From Gayadomonas joobiniege G7 (GTDB lineage: Bacteria > Pseudomonadota > Gammaproteobacteria > Enterobacterales > Alteromonadaceae), in assembly GCF_000300815.1 (NCBI RefSeq), contig NZ_AMRX01000006.1:434001-498000 (forward strand): a stretch of 64,000 bases of DNA, read 5' to 3'. The translations under genes and the position numbers were made by a program. Shown here in pieces: positions 27,506 through 36,810 of the stretch. Below the pieces are notes generated by a model, which worked only from the letters and a program-made list of their open reading frames with translations, did no database searches and was not told the origin of the DNA. The first letter of the stretch is position 1; every line of letters begins with the position of its first letter.

Positions 27506-27949
27506 ATGTTTGATAATATATTGGTTGTATGCGTTGGTAATATATGTCGGTCTCCGGCTGCTGAAGGAGCTTTAATTAAAGCACTAGCGGAAGCGAGTAA
27601 ACCTGGTAAAAAAGTCCATTCTGCGGGAATATCAGCTTTGGTGGATAAACCAGCTGATAAAACAAGTATTGAACTAATGGAGACCAGAGGGATTGATATA
27701 ACTAATCACAAAGCTCGTCAATTAACCCGTGGTCTAATAAACGAGGCAGAATTAGTTTTGGTGATGGAACGTCGTCACTTGGAAGATATTTCTAAATTGG
27801 CCCCGCATGCACGTGGTAAAACTATGCTGTTAGGCAAATGGATTGGCGATAAGGAAATACCTGACCCGTATCGGCAATCTCGTGATGCCTTTGAATACGC
27901 AATTAATTTAATTGATGACTGCATAGCTAAATGGATTAAGTATCTCTAA
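27506..27949 (+). CDS. wzb: Low-molecular-weight protein tyrosine phosphatase (Wzb type)
   Basis: This is a 147-residue enzyme with the P-loop CVGNICRS (Cys9 to Arg15, the C-x5-R motif) and the acid loop IPDPYRQS with the general-acid Asp. Its expected role is removing phosphates from the tyrosine cluster of Wzc, allowing cycles of polymer export. It lies 12 bp after wza and 28 bp before wzc. Confidence 0.95.
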   Translation: MFDNILVVCVGNICRSPAAEGALIKALAEASKPGKKVHSAGISALVDKPADKTSIELMETRGIDITNHKARQLTRGLINEAELVLVMERRHLEDISKLAPHARGKTMLLGKWIGDKEIPDPYRQSRDAFEYAINLIDDCIAKWIKYL

Positions 27950-27977
27950 AAACTCATTTTAATATAAGACTACAAGC

Positions 27978-30218
27978 ATGACACAAAAAAATACGATAAA
28001 AAAATCACCTCGGTTTGATAATCAAAGCAATGAAGATGAAATTGACTTAATGAGTTTGGTAGGGAAACTGTTTGAACAAAAAGTTTTTATTATAGCTTTT
28101 ACGGGCTTTTTTACTTTATTAGGGGTTGCTTATGCATTGTTTAGTCAGCCCTTTTATCGAGCGAACGCAGTTATCCAAATCGAACAAAAGTCGTCTGGCG
28201 TACCTGCACTTAGCGAAATGGGGGATATGTTTACTACCGAAAGTGACTCGGTTACTGAAATCGAGCTAATAAGGTCTCGTTCCGTTGTTGGTAAAGCTGT
28301 TGACCAACTGAATTTAGATATTTATGTTGAACCTAATTTTTACCCGATATTTGGGAATTTTATTTATCGTAAAAATGGTAGTGATAGTGGGCAATTAATT
28401 GAATCTTGGATGGAAGGATACGCATGGGGTGGTGAGCGTTTAGTTATTTCTAAACTGAAGGTTCCTCCATTTTATAGGGGGCTGCCACTTAGCTTTATTT
28501 ACAAAGGTAACGATGAATTTGATGTCACTTATGATGATGATGTACTGCTATCTGGGAGTGTAAAGACATCGGTAAAGCAAAATGGTTTTGAAATTACTGT
28601 TAAAGAAATCGTTGCTCACCCTGAAACAGAGTTTGTTATAGCTAAACTACCTAAACTACAAACAGTATTGAGTTACCAAAAAGCAATCGCAGTAAATGAA
28701 AAAGGAAAAAGCTCAGGTATTTTGGAGGTCGTTCACGATAGCCATATTCCGGAAAGAGCTCGGTTGGTTGTTGATGCGATATCAAGACTCTATGTTAGAC
28801 AAAACGTAGAGAGAAACTCAGCAGAGGCGACCAAAAGCTTAGACTTTTTAAAAGACCAACTGCCTGAGTTAAAGTTACAGTTAGAAAAAGCTGAACAAAA
28901 ATTTAATGATTATCAAGTGAGTGCAGAGTCTGTCAACATCCAAGCTGAAACAGAGTCATTATTGACCCAGATAGTCGAAGTCGAAAAGCAAATTTCGGGC
29001 TTGCAATTAAAAAAAGTAGATATCGAACGGAAATTCAAACCGGATCATCCCACGTTTCAAGCGTTGCAGTCACAGTTAAATGAGCTGAACGAAAAGCGAG
29101 AGAGCTATCAGCAGCAAGTAAAGTCACTACCTAAAACTCAGCAAGAACTTTTACGCTTGCGTCGAGATGTTGAGGTAAGCACCGAAATTTACACTCAAAT
29201 GCTAAATAATATTCAAGAATTGGATATTATAAGAGCGGGGACAATTGGTAATGTAAGAATTATTGATGAAGCGATTGTAAATACAAAGGAACCTGTAAAG
29301 CCTAGGAAAAAGCTGATTGTAATAGTCGCTTTTATTTTAGGTGGGTTAATTAGTATTGTAGTTGTTTTGGTCCGAGCTATGTTTAATCGTGGTGTAGAAA
29401 ACCCAGAGCAAATTGAAGAGTTAGGTCTGCCGGTTTATGCGGCGATCCCGTATTCGGACAGTCAAGAAAGTTTGGAGAAAAAATTTGGTCGGAAATTTAA
29501 GCAATTAACAGAAGATAATAAAAAGCTGCTAGCTGTAAGTGCACCGACGGATTTATCAGTAGAGGCTTTACGTAGTCTCCGTACGTCGCTACATTTTGCC
29601 ATGATGGAAGCAAAAAATAATATTGTTATGATATCTGGTCCAAGCCCTGCAGTCGGTAAATCTTTTGTTTCTGCTAATTTAGCAGCTACGGTTGCGCAAG
29701 CAGGCCAAAAAGTGCTGTTAATAGATGCGGATATGCGCAAAGGTTACGTACATAAGATGTTTGGTTTAGAAAGCGAGAAGGGCTTAAGTGATTATCTTGC
29801 AGGGCAATTACAACGCAATGAACTCGAAATAGAGAGTTATGTGGAGAACTTAAGCGTTATAGGTCATGGAACCGTACCACCTAATCCGTCTGAACTATTG
29901 ATGAGCGAAAAATTCACTAAGTTGATGATTGAGCTTAGTGAGACGTATGATCTTGTGTTGATCGATACGCCGCCAGTTTTGGCGGTAACTGACGCTTCGA
30001 TTGTTGGTAAGTTGGCTGGAACCAGTATGTTAGTGACTCGATTTAGGTTAAACCCACTTAAGGAAATCGAAGTTGCTGCAAGACGCTTTGAACAAAACGG
30101 AATTGACATTAAAGGTGTTATCTTTAATGCAGTAGAACGAAAAGCAGGTGGATATGGATATGGATATGGATATGGATATTACACTTATGAATATAGAGAT
30201 AACTCAAATAAACAATGA
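27978..30218 (+). CDS. wzc: Wzc-type tyrosine autokinase and chain-length regulator
   Basis: This is a 746-residue bacterial tyrosine kinase. It has an N-terminal Wzz domain with TM1 at about residues 37-57 (VFIIAFTGFFTLLGVAYAL), a long periplasmic coiled-coil region, TM2 at about 448-468 and a cytoplasmic BY-kinase domain. Walker A is GPSPAVGKS (about 553-561), Walker A' is LLIDADMRKG and Walker B is LVLIDTPP. The tail is a tyrosine cluster (GYGYGYGYGYYTYEY) that would be autophosphorylated and reset by Wzb. The cluster is encoded by five GGATAT repeats. Confidence 0.96.
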   Translation: MTQKNTIKKSPRFDNQSNEDEIDLMSLVGKLFEQKVFIIAFTGFFTLLGVAYALFSQPFYRANAVIQIEQKSSGVPALSEMGDMFTTESDSVTEIELIRSRSVVGKAVDQLNLDIYVEPNFYPIFGNFIYRKNGSDSGQLIESWMEGYAWGGERLVISKLKVPPFYRGLPLSFIYKGNDEFDVTYDDDVLLSGSVKTSVKQNGFEITVKEIVAHPETEFVIAKLPKLQTVLSYQKAIAVNEKGKSSGILEVVHDSHIPERARLVVDAISRLYVRQNVERNSAEATKSLDFLKDQLPELKLQLEKAEQKFNDYQVSAESVNIQAETESLLTQIVEVEKQISGLQLKKVDIERKFKPDHPTFQALQSQLNELNEKRESYQQQVKSLPKTQQELLRLRRDVEVSTEIYTQMLNNIQELDIIRAGTIGNVRIIDEAIVNTKEPVKPRKKLIVIVAFILGGLISIVVVLVRAMFNRGVENPEQIEELGLPVYAAIPYSDSQESLEKKFGRKFKQLTEDNKKLLAVSAPTDLSVEALRSLRTSLHFAMMEAKNNIVMISGPSPAVGKSFVSANLAATVAQAGQKVLLIDADMRKGYVHKMFGLESEKGLSDYLAGQLQRNELEIESYVENLSVIGHGTVPPNPSELLMSEKFTKLMIELSETYDLVLIDTPPVLAVTDASIVGKLAGTSMLVTRFRLNPLKEIEVAARRFEQNGIDIKGVIFNAVERKAGGYGYGYGYGYYTYEYRDNSNKQ
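30150..30179 (+). repeat. GGATAT x 5 in the wzc tail
   Basis: Five perfect in-frame 6-bp units encode the alternating Gly-Tyr tail. Slippage would change the number of tyrosines without a frameshift. Confidence 0.9.
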
Positions 30219-30306
30219 TTAAATTTAGTGTTTCGCCTGAAAGTTAAAAATAAAATATAATTCTAAATATGTGATTTCATATTGCTGGATTTAAAGGGAA
30301 AAATCA

Positions 30307-31119
30307 GTGGAAAAGTATAAATACGTCGTAACGACTGGATGGTGGTGTCCAGAAAATAAAATGGATGATACTCGCGCTGAGCTCATTGGTGACGATAAAT
30401 TAAGAACCAAAGACTTTTTTAAATTATGGTTGCAAGGCGTTGTAAAGTATACAAGCCCCAAAAAAATACTTATAGTTGATTCAGCATCACCGATCAAACC
30501 AGACGCTTTTTTAGATCCCCGAATTGAACTGGTATCTCTCGACTGCAACGCTGGTCATGCAACTAATCATATAGGTAAATACGCAGGTGTTACTAGAGCG
30601 CACGTGATGGGAATGGTTTACGCACTTACGTGTGAGGTTGATTATTGGGTGTATATTGAACAGGATGCGTTAATTTATGGTGATGGAATTGTTGAACGTT
30701 GTATTGATGAAATGAAAGGTGGCATCATGTTTGGACATGGTGAAGGTACCCCACAGCCGATGCAACAATCATTAATGATAATGAAAACAGATTTAATTCC
30801 TTCTTTTTTGGAAAAGCTTACAAATATTCAATCAATAGATAATCTCATTACTCCAGAAATGAAATTTGCAATGTGTACATCAAAAATTGCGATGAGTCTA
30901 CCTGAAGCATTTTTTTATGAAGCGCAAAATATCTCGAAAGGTAATATTATATTAACAAAGATAGGGCGTAAATTGATTAGGAAGCTGATGAATTACGATA
31001 GTTTACCGATAGGATACGGTCGAAAAAGGCCAATAGATTTTAGTGATAAGCATTTTTACTTTCAGCACGGATGTGATGAAGAGTTAAAAGAATACCTCGC
31101 ATTGATGGATAAAAACTGA
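30307..31119 (+). CDS. Putative glycosyltransferase-like protein of the polysaccharide locus
   Basis: This 270-residue protein uses a GTG start preceded by AAAGGGA. The segment VDYWVYIEQDALIYG has the look of a GT-A nucleotide-sugar-binding acidic motif; TTGWWCPE at the N terminus and KRPIDFSDKHFYFQHGCDEEL at the C terminus may be family-specific. No signal peptide or membrane span. The call rests on the acidic motif and position between wzc and the flippase, and is therefore tentative. Confidence 0.5.
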   Translation: MEKYKYVVTTGWWCPENKMDDTRAELIGDDKLRTKDFFKLWLQGVVKYTSPKKILIVDSASPIKPDAFLDPRIELVSLDCNAGHATNHIGKYAGVTRAHVMGMVYALTCEVDYWVYIEQDALIYGDGIVERCIDEMKGGIMFGHGEGTPQPMQQSLMIMKTDLIPSFLEKLTNIQSIDNLITPEMKFAMCTSKIAMSLPEAFFYEAQNISKGNIILTKIGRKLIRKLMNYDSLPIGYGRKRPIDFSDKHFYFQHGCDEELKEYLALMDKN

Positions 31120-31246
31120 GTTCTGGTGTTAATCGAAAAGTGTCTTAGAGAACGGATGAGAAGGTCATCCACCTCTGTCATAGTTTAACTATTTTCGACA
31201 TGGATCCGGTTAAAAGTGATTATTTAATAATAGGAAGTATGTCCCA

Positions 31247-32767
31247 GTGTTCAGTAAAAAAATCCTAAAAAATACAATGATGCTCTATTTCAGGCAAATA
31301 CTTTTGTTATTTGTCAGTTTGTATACAGTACGGGTTGTTTTAGATACTTTAGGGGTTGAAGATTATGGAGTATATAGCGTTATTGCCGGAATCGTAACGC
31401 TCTGTACGTTTTTAAATACTGGTATGGCCTCAGCAACGCAACGTTTTTTTGCGTTTGCATTAGGTAAACATGATTTTGAACGTTTAAAAACTGTATTTTG
31501 CGTAAATGTATTTATTTATTGTTTAGTTGCAATAGTTACGATTGCGCTTTTAGAAAGTCTCGGTATGTGGTTTATAAATCATCATTTGAATATTCCACGT
31601 GAGCGAGTTGATTCAGCCATTATGCTATTTCACTGTTCCGTTATTACCTTTGTTTTTACGGTTTTTACAGCGCCTTTAATTGCTGTTATAACCGCGCATG
31701 AGGATATGCACTACTTCGCTTTTATTTCTATTATAGAAGGTTTATTAAGGTTATTTGCTGTTATTTTATTAACTTACTTGCCGGGAGACAAGCTTGTAGT
31801 TTATGGGATTTTGTTGTTGATAGTAACGATTATAATTTTTATTGTGTATGGAGCGGTCTGTTTTCAAAAATATCCTGAATGTCAATTAAAAAAAATTTAT
31901 TGGGACAAAGCTCTGCTTAAAGAGATATTTTCATTTACCGGCTGGAGTTTGTACGGGCAGTTAACAACCGTGTTTAGGTTTCAAGCAGTAACAATTTTAA
32001 TCAATCAATTTTTTAATCCAAGCGTTGCAGCAGCCAGAGCAATAGCTCTAACTATTTCATCTAAAGTGAATATTTTTTCGAGTAATTTTAATACTAGCTT
32101 ATACCCCCCTATTGTAAAAAACTACGCAAGTGGTAACCAAAAAGAACTTGATTCTTTGATTTTTAATGGCTCAAAGATTACATTCTTTTTAATGTGGATT
32201 TTTGTTCTTCCATTGATTATTGAAATGGAATATATCCTTAATCTATGGCTTACAACTATGCCCGAACAGGCCGTGGTGTTCACTCAACTCGCTTTAGTAG
32301 AGTCACTGATTTTTTCAATAAGCCTTCCTATAAGTTCCGCAGCGAGAGCTTATGGTAAAATGAAAAAATATGAGCTAACACTTGGGTTTATGCAGATCTC
32401 AATTTTTTTCATTGCTTACCTGATTTTAGATTTAGGGTATCCCGCCTATAGCGTGTTTATTGTTGCAATTCTCGTAAACATTGCAATGTTTGTGGCTAGG
32501 CTATTTATAGTTTCTAAACAAATCGGCTTGTCTAAACTCGCGTTTCTTAAGAATACGTTCAACCCTATGATTTTGTTAGTAATAGTTTCTGCGACACCAT
32601 CTTGGTTTATAAGCAGCCAAACCCCTAATGGGTTTCTTTTTACAACCATTAATGTAGCGATTTGTATGATTTTGTCGACAGTTGCAATGTATTTTATTGG
32701 GTTAGATGCTACTTGGCGCCATAAAATAAGGCAATTTTTAGGTGATAAGTTTTTTGTTAGGAAATAA
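31247..32767 (+). CDS. wzx: Wzx-type polysaccharide flippase
   Basis: This is a 506-residue integral membrane protein of the MOP superfamily with roughly twelve to fourteen hydrophobic segments. Its N terminus has the typical RQILLLFVSLYTVRVVLDTL and LGVEDYGVYSVIAGIV. It should flip the lipid-linked repeat unit across the inner membrane. The start is GTG at 31247 with AGGAAG upstream; a nearby ATG at 31239 is out of frame. The gene is AT-rich, as usual for Wzx genes of transferred loci. The next gene starts 3 bp after its stop. Confidence 0.88.
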   Translation: MFSKKILKNTMMLYFRQILLLFVSLYTVRVVLDTLGVEDYGVYSVIAGIVTLCTFLNTGMASATQRFFAFALGKHDFERLKTVFCVNVFIYCLVAIVTIALLESLGMWFINHHLNIPRERVDSAIMLFHCSVITFVFTVFTAPLIAVITAHEDMHYFAFISIIEGLLRLFAVILLTYLPGDKLVVYGILLLIVTIIIFIVYGAVCFQKYPECQLKKIYWDKALLKEIFSFTGWSLYGQLTTVFRFQAVTILINQFFNPSVAAARAIALTISSKVNIFSSNFNTSLYPPIVKNYASGNQKELDSLIFNGSKITFFLMWIFVLPLIIEMEYILNLWLTTMPEQAVVFTQLALVESLIFSISLPISSAARAYGKMKKYELTLGFMQISIFFIAYLILDLGYPAYSVFIVAILVNIAMFVARLFIVSKQIGLSKLAFLKNTFNPMILLVIVSATPSWFISSQTPNGFLFTTINVAICMILSTVAMYFIGLDATWRHKIRQFLGDKFFVRK

Positions 32768-32770
32768 TAT

Positions 32771-33655
32771 ATGAAAGTAACAACGACCGATAAAAGACAA
32801 CGTCTGTGGCCAGTAAATAAGTTAGTAAAGTTTTTATTGTTACCGATTAAATTTTTAAAAGTATTAAAAATCTATTTCAGAGATGGAGGTGTGACCTATG
32901 CTAATATTTCAGTTGTCAATAGATACGAGTCTCTTAAAAATAAAAATATTTTAATAACAGGTGGAGCCAGCGGTATAGGCTTTGCTATCGCCAAAAAGGC
33001 TATCGGTGAAGGCGCCTTTGTTGTTATCAGTGGCAGGAATTTAAGAAAACTCCAGCAAGCTAAAGCAGAAATAAATAGCGAAAGACTGAAGGTGATCCAA
33101 TGGGATGTCAGTGACTTTAGTGTTCTTAAAGCAAAGTTCCTCGAAGCAAATGGCCTTTTAAATGGGAACTTAAATATACTCATCAATAATGCCGGTGTAC
33201 TTCTAAAGCAAGAGTTTTTAACTGTGGATGAAGATACTTGGGATAAAACCTATGCGGTTAACTCTAAGGCCATTTATTTTTTAAGCCAGCTTGTAGCAAA
33301 CCATTGGATCGATCGAAAATCAGAGGGTAAGATTATAAACATATCTTCAACCAGTGGATTTTATGGTGTCTCAATACCCTACGGTACGACAAAATGGGAT
33401 GTTGTTGGTTTAACAGAAGGGTTAGGCAAAAGGTTATATCCGCATGGTATAATCGTGAACGGTATTGCACCAGGTCGAACTGCAACGGCAATGCTAGGCA
33501 AAGGTGCTGACGCCAATTTATACGACTCAAAAACCTCAGCTAAACGATTTGGAACCCCAGAAGAAATTGCAGAGCTAGCTGGTTTTTTAATGAGTGATTC
33601 AGCGAACTTTATCGTAGGACAAACCATTGTATGTGACGGCGGTTATACTCTTTGA
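32771..33655 (+). CDS. SDR-family oxidoreductase
   Basis: This is a 294-residue classical short-chain dehydrogenase. It has the nucleotide motif TGGASGIG at about residues 58-65, NNAG, ISSTSG and catalytic YGTTK. An N-terminal extension of about 50 residues with a hydrophobic patch (LVKFLLLPIKFLKVLKI) is unusual and could attach it to the membrane. It lies between the flippase and a thiamine-diphosphate enzyme, so a role in making or reducing an unusual sugar or substituent is inferred. The substrate is unknown. Confidence 0.85.
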   Translation: MKVTTTDKRQRLWPVNKLVKFLLLPIKFLKVLKIYFRDGGVTYANISVVNRYESLKNKNILITGGASGIGFAIAKKAIGEGAFVVISGRNLRKLQQAKAEINSERLKVIQWDVSDFSVLKAKFLEANGLLNGNLNILINNAGVLLKQEFLTVDEDTWDKTYAVNSKAIYFLSQLVANHWIDRKSEGKIINISSTSGFYGVSIPYGTTKWDVVGLTEGLGKRLYPHGIIVNGIAPGRTATAMLGKGADANLYDSKTSAKRFGTPEEIAELAGFLMSDSANFIVGQTIVCDGGYTL

Positions 33656-33670
33656 TATTTCGAATATCAA
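33652..33670 (+). terminator. Weak hairpin overlapping the SDR stop
   Basis: An 8-bp stem TTGATATT/AATATCAA with a 3-nt loop is followed by TTTTATT. It is AT-only except two pairs, so its effect on transcription is doubtful. Confidence 0.3.
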
Positions 33671-33837
33671 TTTTATTATAGAGACAGGATATTTCCGAGT
33701 TGCTTATTGTTAAAAAAGCTTAGAATATAAACAATATGGTGTTCAAGGGGAATAAAAAAACTAAATTATTTTAAAAGCTGACCTAAAAAACTACGGGCCA
33801 GATATGACTATCACCGGATATTTTAATGGATGTTTAA

Positions 33838-35574
33838 ATGAATAATATGATCACCAAAGAAAAGAACGTAAAGATACTTATTTCGTTGCTTAAAGCACAT
33901 GGTATTAGAAATGTTGTAAGCTCACCAGGAGCAACGAATGTTGCATTTATAGGGAGTATACAGAATGACCCATTTTTTAAAGTATATTCTTCTGTTGATG
34001 AGCGCTCCGCGGCTTACATTGCTTGTGGCTTAGCTGAAGAAAGTGGGGAGCCTGTTGTTATTAGTTGTACAGGTGCAACGGCTTCTCGAAACTATTTACC
34101 GGGTTTAACAGAAGCATATTATAGAAAGTTACCAATATTAGCCGTTACGTCTTCTCAAGCAACAATGAGAGTTGGACATCATATTGCTCAAGTAATTGAC
34201 AGAAGCTTAATTCAAAATGATATAGCTAAGCTAAGTGTTGAATTACCAATAGTAAAAGATGCTGATGACTATTGGGATTGTGAAATTAAAATTAACAAAG
34301 CAATATTAGAATTAAGCCGACATGGTGGTGGACCGGTTCATATTAATTTACCTACTACATATACCCTACCGTTTGAAAAAGCCGAGCTACCGGATTGCAG
34401 ACAAATTACTCGGATTGATTCAACAAGTCAGTTGCCTGAACTTTCTGGGCGCATCGCTGTGTTTATTGGCGCGCATAAAAAGTGGAGCATAGAGGAAACA
34501 GAAGTTTTAGATCAATTTTGTGCAACTAATGATGCGGTCGTATTTTGTGACCACACTAGTGGTTACCATGGTAAATACAGGGTACAATTTTCTCTTGTTG
34601 CTTCTCAAGATTGTTTTGACTTTAGTGTCTTTAAACCTGATGTACTTATACACATTGGAGAGGTAAGTGGGGACTATGCAAGTTTAAAAATGTTTGGTAG
34701 TGAGGTCTGGCGAGTCAACCCAGATGGTGAGATAAGAGACACTTTTAGAAAGCTTAAACATGTTTTTGAGATGCAGGAAATAGACTTTTTTAGGTCTTAT
34801 ATCGCTGACAATGAGGCATGCCAAAACTACTATGATAGCTGCCAGCAAATATTGCAGTCTGCAAAACAATTAGTGCCAGAATTACCACTTTCAAATATTT
34901 GGTTAGCGAAAAACCTTGCGCACAAAATACCAAAAAACTCATTTGTTCATTTTGGAATTTTAAATAGCTTACGATCTTGGAACTTTTTTGATATTGATAA
35001 AAGCGTCGATACGACTTCAAATGTCGGTGGATTTGGGATAGATGGGGTGTTGTCAACTTTAGTTGGTTCGTCGCTTGTGAACCCAGAAAAATTATATTTT
35101 TGTATATTAGGTGATTTGGCTTTTTTCTACGACATGAATGTCACTGGCAACCGTAACGTACAGAATAATGTAAGAATACTGATTATCAATAACGGCAAGG
35201 GAACTGAATTCCGCCAATACAACCATAATGCGGCTTATTTTGGCGAATCTGCCGACCAACATATTGCTGCGGCTGGGCATTATGGCAATAAATCTAAAAC
35301 ACTTGTTAAAGACTACGCACAAAACTTGGGCTTTGAGTATATGACGGCAAGTACAAAAGAAGAAGTTAAAAGCGTTAGTGAAAGGTTTTTTGTAGAAGGT
35401 GTGACTGATAAACCTATGGTGTTTGAAGTATTTACCGACAGCGATGAGGAAAGCTTGGCCTTAGAGACTATTCGAAATGTAGTTGTAGATAAAGGGGACC
35501 GAATGAAAAGTACCGCAAAAAAACTGCTAGGCCGAAAGGGGATTAAGGCAATTAAAAAGGTCTTGAGAAATTAA
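33838..35574 (+). CDS. Thiamine-diphosphate-dependent enzyme (MenD/acetolactate-synthase-like)
   Basis: This is a 578-residue protein with the three-domain layout of the family. The pyrimidine-binding domain has SSPGATN and the cofactor-activating glutamate in VDERSAAYIACGLAEES. The diphosphate-binding domain at about 400-480 carries GDLAFFYDMN, and its metal motif ends in INNGKG after the usual spacing. GDLxFxxDxN is closest to MenD, but a menaquinone role is unlikely here. The neighbours are an SDR enzyme and a pyruvyltransferase, suggesting transfer of a keto-acid-derived carbon unit in sugar modification; this is inference. The start could also be the ATG at 33847. Confidence 0.82.
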   Translation: MNNMITKEKNVKILISLLKAHGIRNVVSSPGATNVAFIGSIQNDPFFKVYSSVDERSAAYIACGLAEESGEPVVISCTGATASRNYLPGLTEAYYRKLPILAVTSSQATMRVGHHIAQVIDRSLIQNDIAKLSVELPIVKDADDYWDCEIKINKAILELSRHGGGPVHINLPTTYTLPFEKAELPDCRQITRIDSTSQLPELSGRIAVFIGAHKKWSIEETEVLDQFCATNDAVVFCDHTSGYHGKYRVQFSLVASQDCFDFSVFKPDVLIHIGEVSGDYASLKMFGSEVWRVNPDGEIRDTFRKLKHVFEMQEIDFFRSYIADNEACQNYYDSCQQILQSAKQLVPELPLSNIWLAKNLAHKIPKNSFVHFGILNSLRSWNFFDIDKSVDTTSNVGGFGIDGVLSTLVGSSLVNPEKLYFCILGDLAFFYDMNVTGNRNVQNNVRILIINNGKGTEFRQYNHNAAYFGESADQHIAAAGHYGNKSKTLVKDYAQNLGFEYMTASTKEEVKSVSERFFVEGVTDKPMVFEVFTDSDEESLALETIRNVVVDKGDRMKSTAKKLLGRKGIKAIKKVLRN

Positions 35575-35609
35575 ATAAGAAGATTTTAATTCGAGTAAGA
35601 GTGGATATA

Positions 35610-36731
35610 ATGAAAAAAATTGGGATATTAACACAGCCCTTGGCTAATAATTATGGTGGTCTATTACAAGCGTTTGCATTGCAACGATATCTAGTTAAAC
35701 AAGGACACAACGTTTTAACGGTAGATTTAGTCGCTAAGCATTATCAACCCACACTTAATCAAATGCTCAAAGCTATATTAGCAAATATAGTCCGGCGTTA
35801 TATTTTAAGAAAGCCTTTAAAAAAGCTTATGCCTCGTTTTGAAGAAAATAAAGCTTATGTAGGAAAAAATACAAGGCGTTTTGTTGCTGAATATATTAAT
35901 ACGACCCAAAAATTAATGGGGGTAGATGAATTAAACTATCTGGATGGTTACAATTTTGATGCAGTGGTGGTTGGCAGTGATCAAGTTTGGCGGCCCGCAT
36001 ATTCGCCTGGAATAGAGTCATTTTTTTTGTCCCATCTAGCAAATAACAGTGATATTAAAAAAGTCTCGTATGCTGCCTCATTTGGTGTTGATCATTGCAA
36101 TGAATACACACAGTCACAATTAGCTGAATGTTCTGCGGCGTTACATAAGTTTGATGGCGTTTCAGTTAGAGAAGATAGCGGCGTTGAATTATGCAAGGAG
36201 CACTTTGGTGTTCAGGCAACTCATGTTATTGATCCTACGATGCTGCTTGACCCTAGCGATTACATAGAACTAATAGAAAAAGACAAAATTAAAAAAAGCA
36301 ACGGCAATATGATGGTTTATGTTTTAGACAAAAGCCAAGAAAAAAGGAATATGATTGCACAAGTTGTTAGTGAAAAAGAATTAAATCCTTACACGATTAT
36401 ATTAGAAGGTAATAATCCATTTCCTCCTGTCACTGAGTGGTTGCGTGGCTTTATGGACGCTGAATATGTAGTAACAGACTCATTTCATGGGGTTGTGTTT
36501 TCAATCTTGTTCAACAAGCCTTTTATTGCAATTGGTAATGAAGGAAGAGGTCTTTCCCGGTTTACTTCCGTACTTAAAGTATTCGGTTTAGAGTCACGTT
36601 TAGTTTTAACTCATAGCGATTTAACATCAGAAAAGATCAATTCGCCGATAGATTACGAAAAAGTAAATGAGATAAGAGAAGCTGAGAAGCAGAAAGCAGC
36701 TGTTTTTTTAAGAAAATCGATCGGCTTTTAA
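35610..36731 (+). CDS. Polysaccharide pyruvyltransferase family protein
   Basis: This 373-residue protein has the pyruvyltransferase fold: IGILTQPLANNYGGLLQAFAL at the N terminus, FDAVVVGSDQVWRP, KKVSYAASFG, SVREDSG and VTDSFHGVVFSILF. These enzymes add ketal pyruvate from PEP to sugars, giving acidic polymer. The ATG at 35610 is preferred over the GTG at 35601. Located in the middle of the locus next to the thiamine enzyme. Confidence 0.9.
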   Translation: MKKIGILTQPLANNYGGLLQAFALQRYLVKQGHNVLTVDLVAKHYQPTLNQMLKAILANIVRRYILRKPLKKLMPRFEENKAYVGKNTRRFVAEYINTTQKLMGVDELNYLDGYNFDAVVVGSDQVWRPAYSPGIESFFLSHLANNSDIKKVSYAASFGVDHCNEYTQSQLAECSAALHKFDGVSVREDSGVELCKEHFGVQATHVIDPTMLLDPSDYIELIEKDKIKKSNGNMMVYVLDKSQEKRNMIAQVVSEKELNPYTIILEGNNPFPPVTEWLRGFMDAEYVVTDSFHGVVFSILFNKPFIAIGNEGRGLSRFTSVLKVFGLESRLVLTHSDLTSEKINSPIDYEKVNEIREAEKQKAAVFLRKSIGF

Positions 36732-36810
36732 TAGTATAAATTTACTTGGTCAAGGTTAACAATTAGTACGTTTTATAAGCGGGTTTAGTAAGTATTTTTT
36801 GAGGTGGTTT

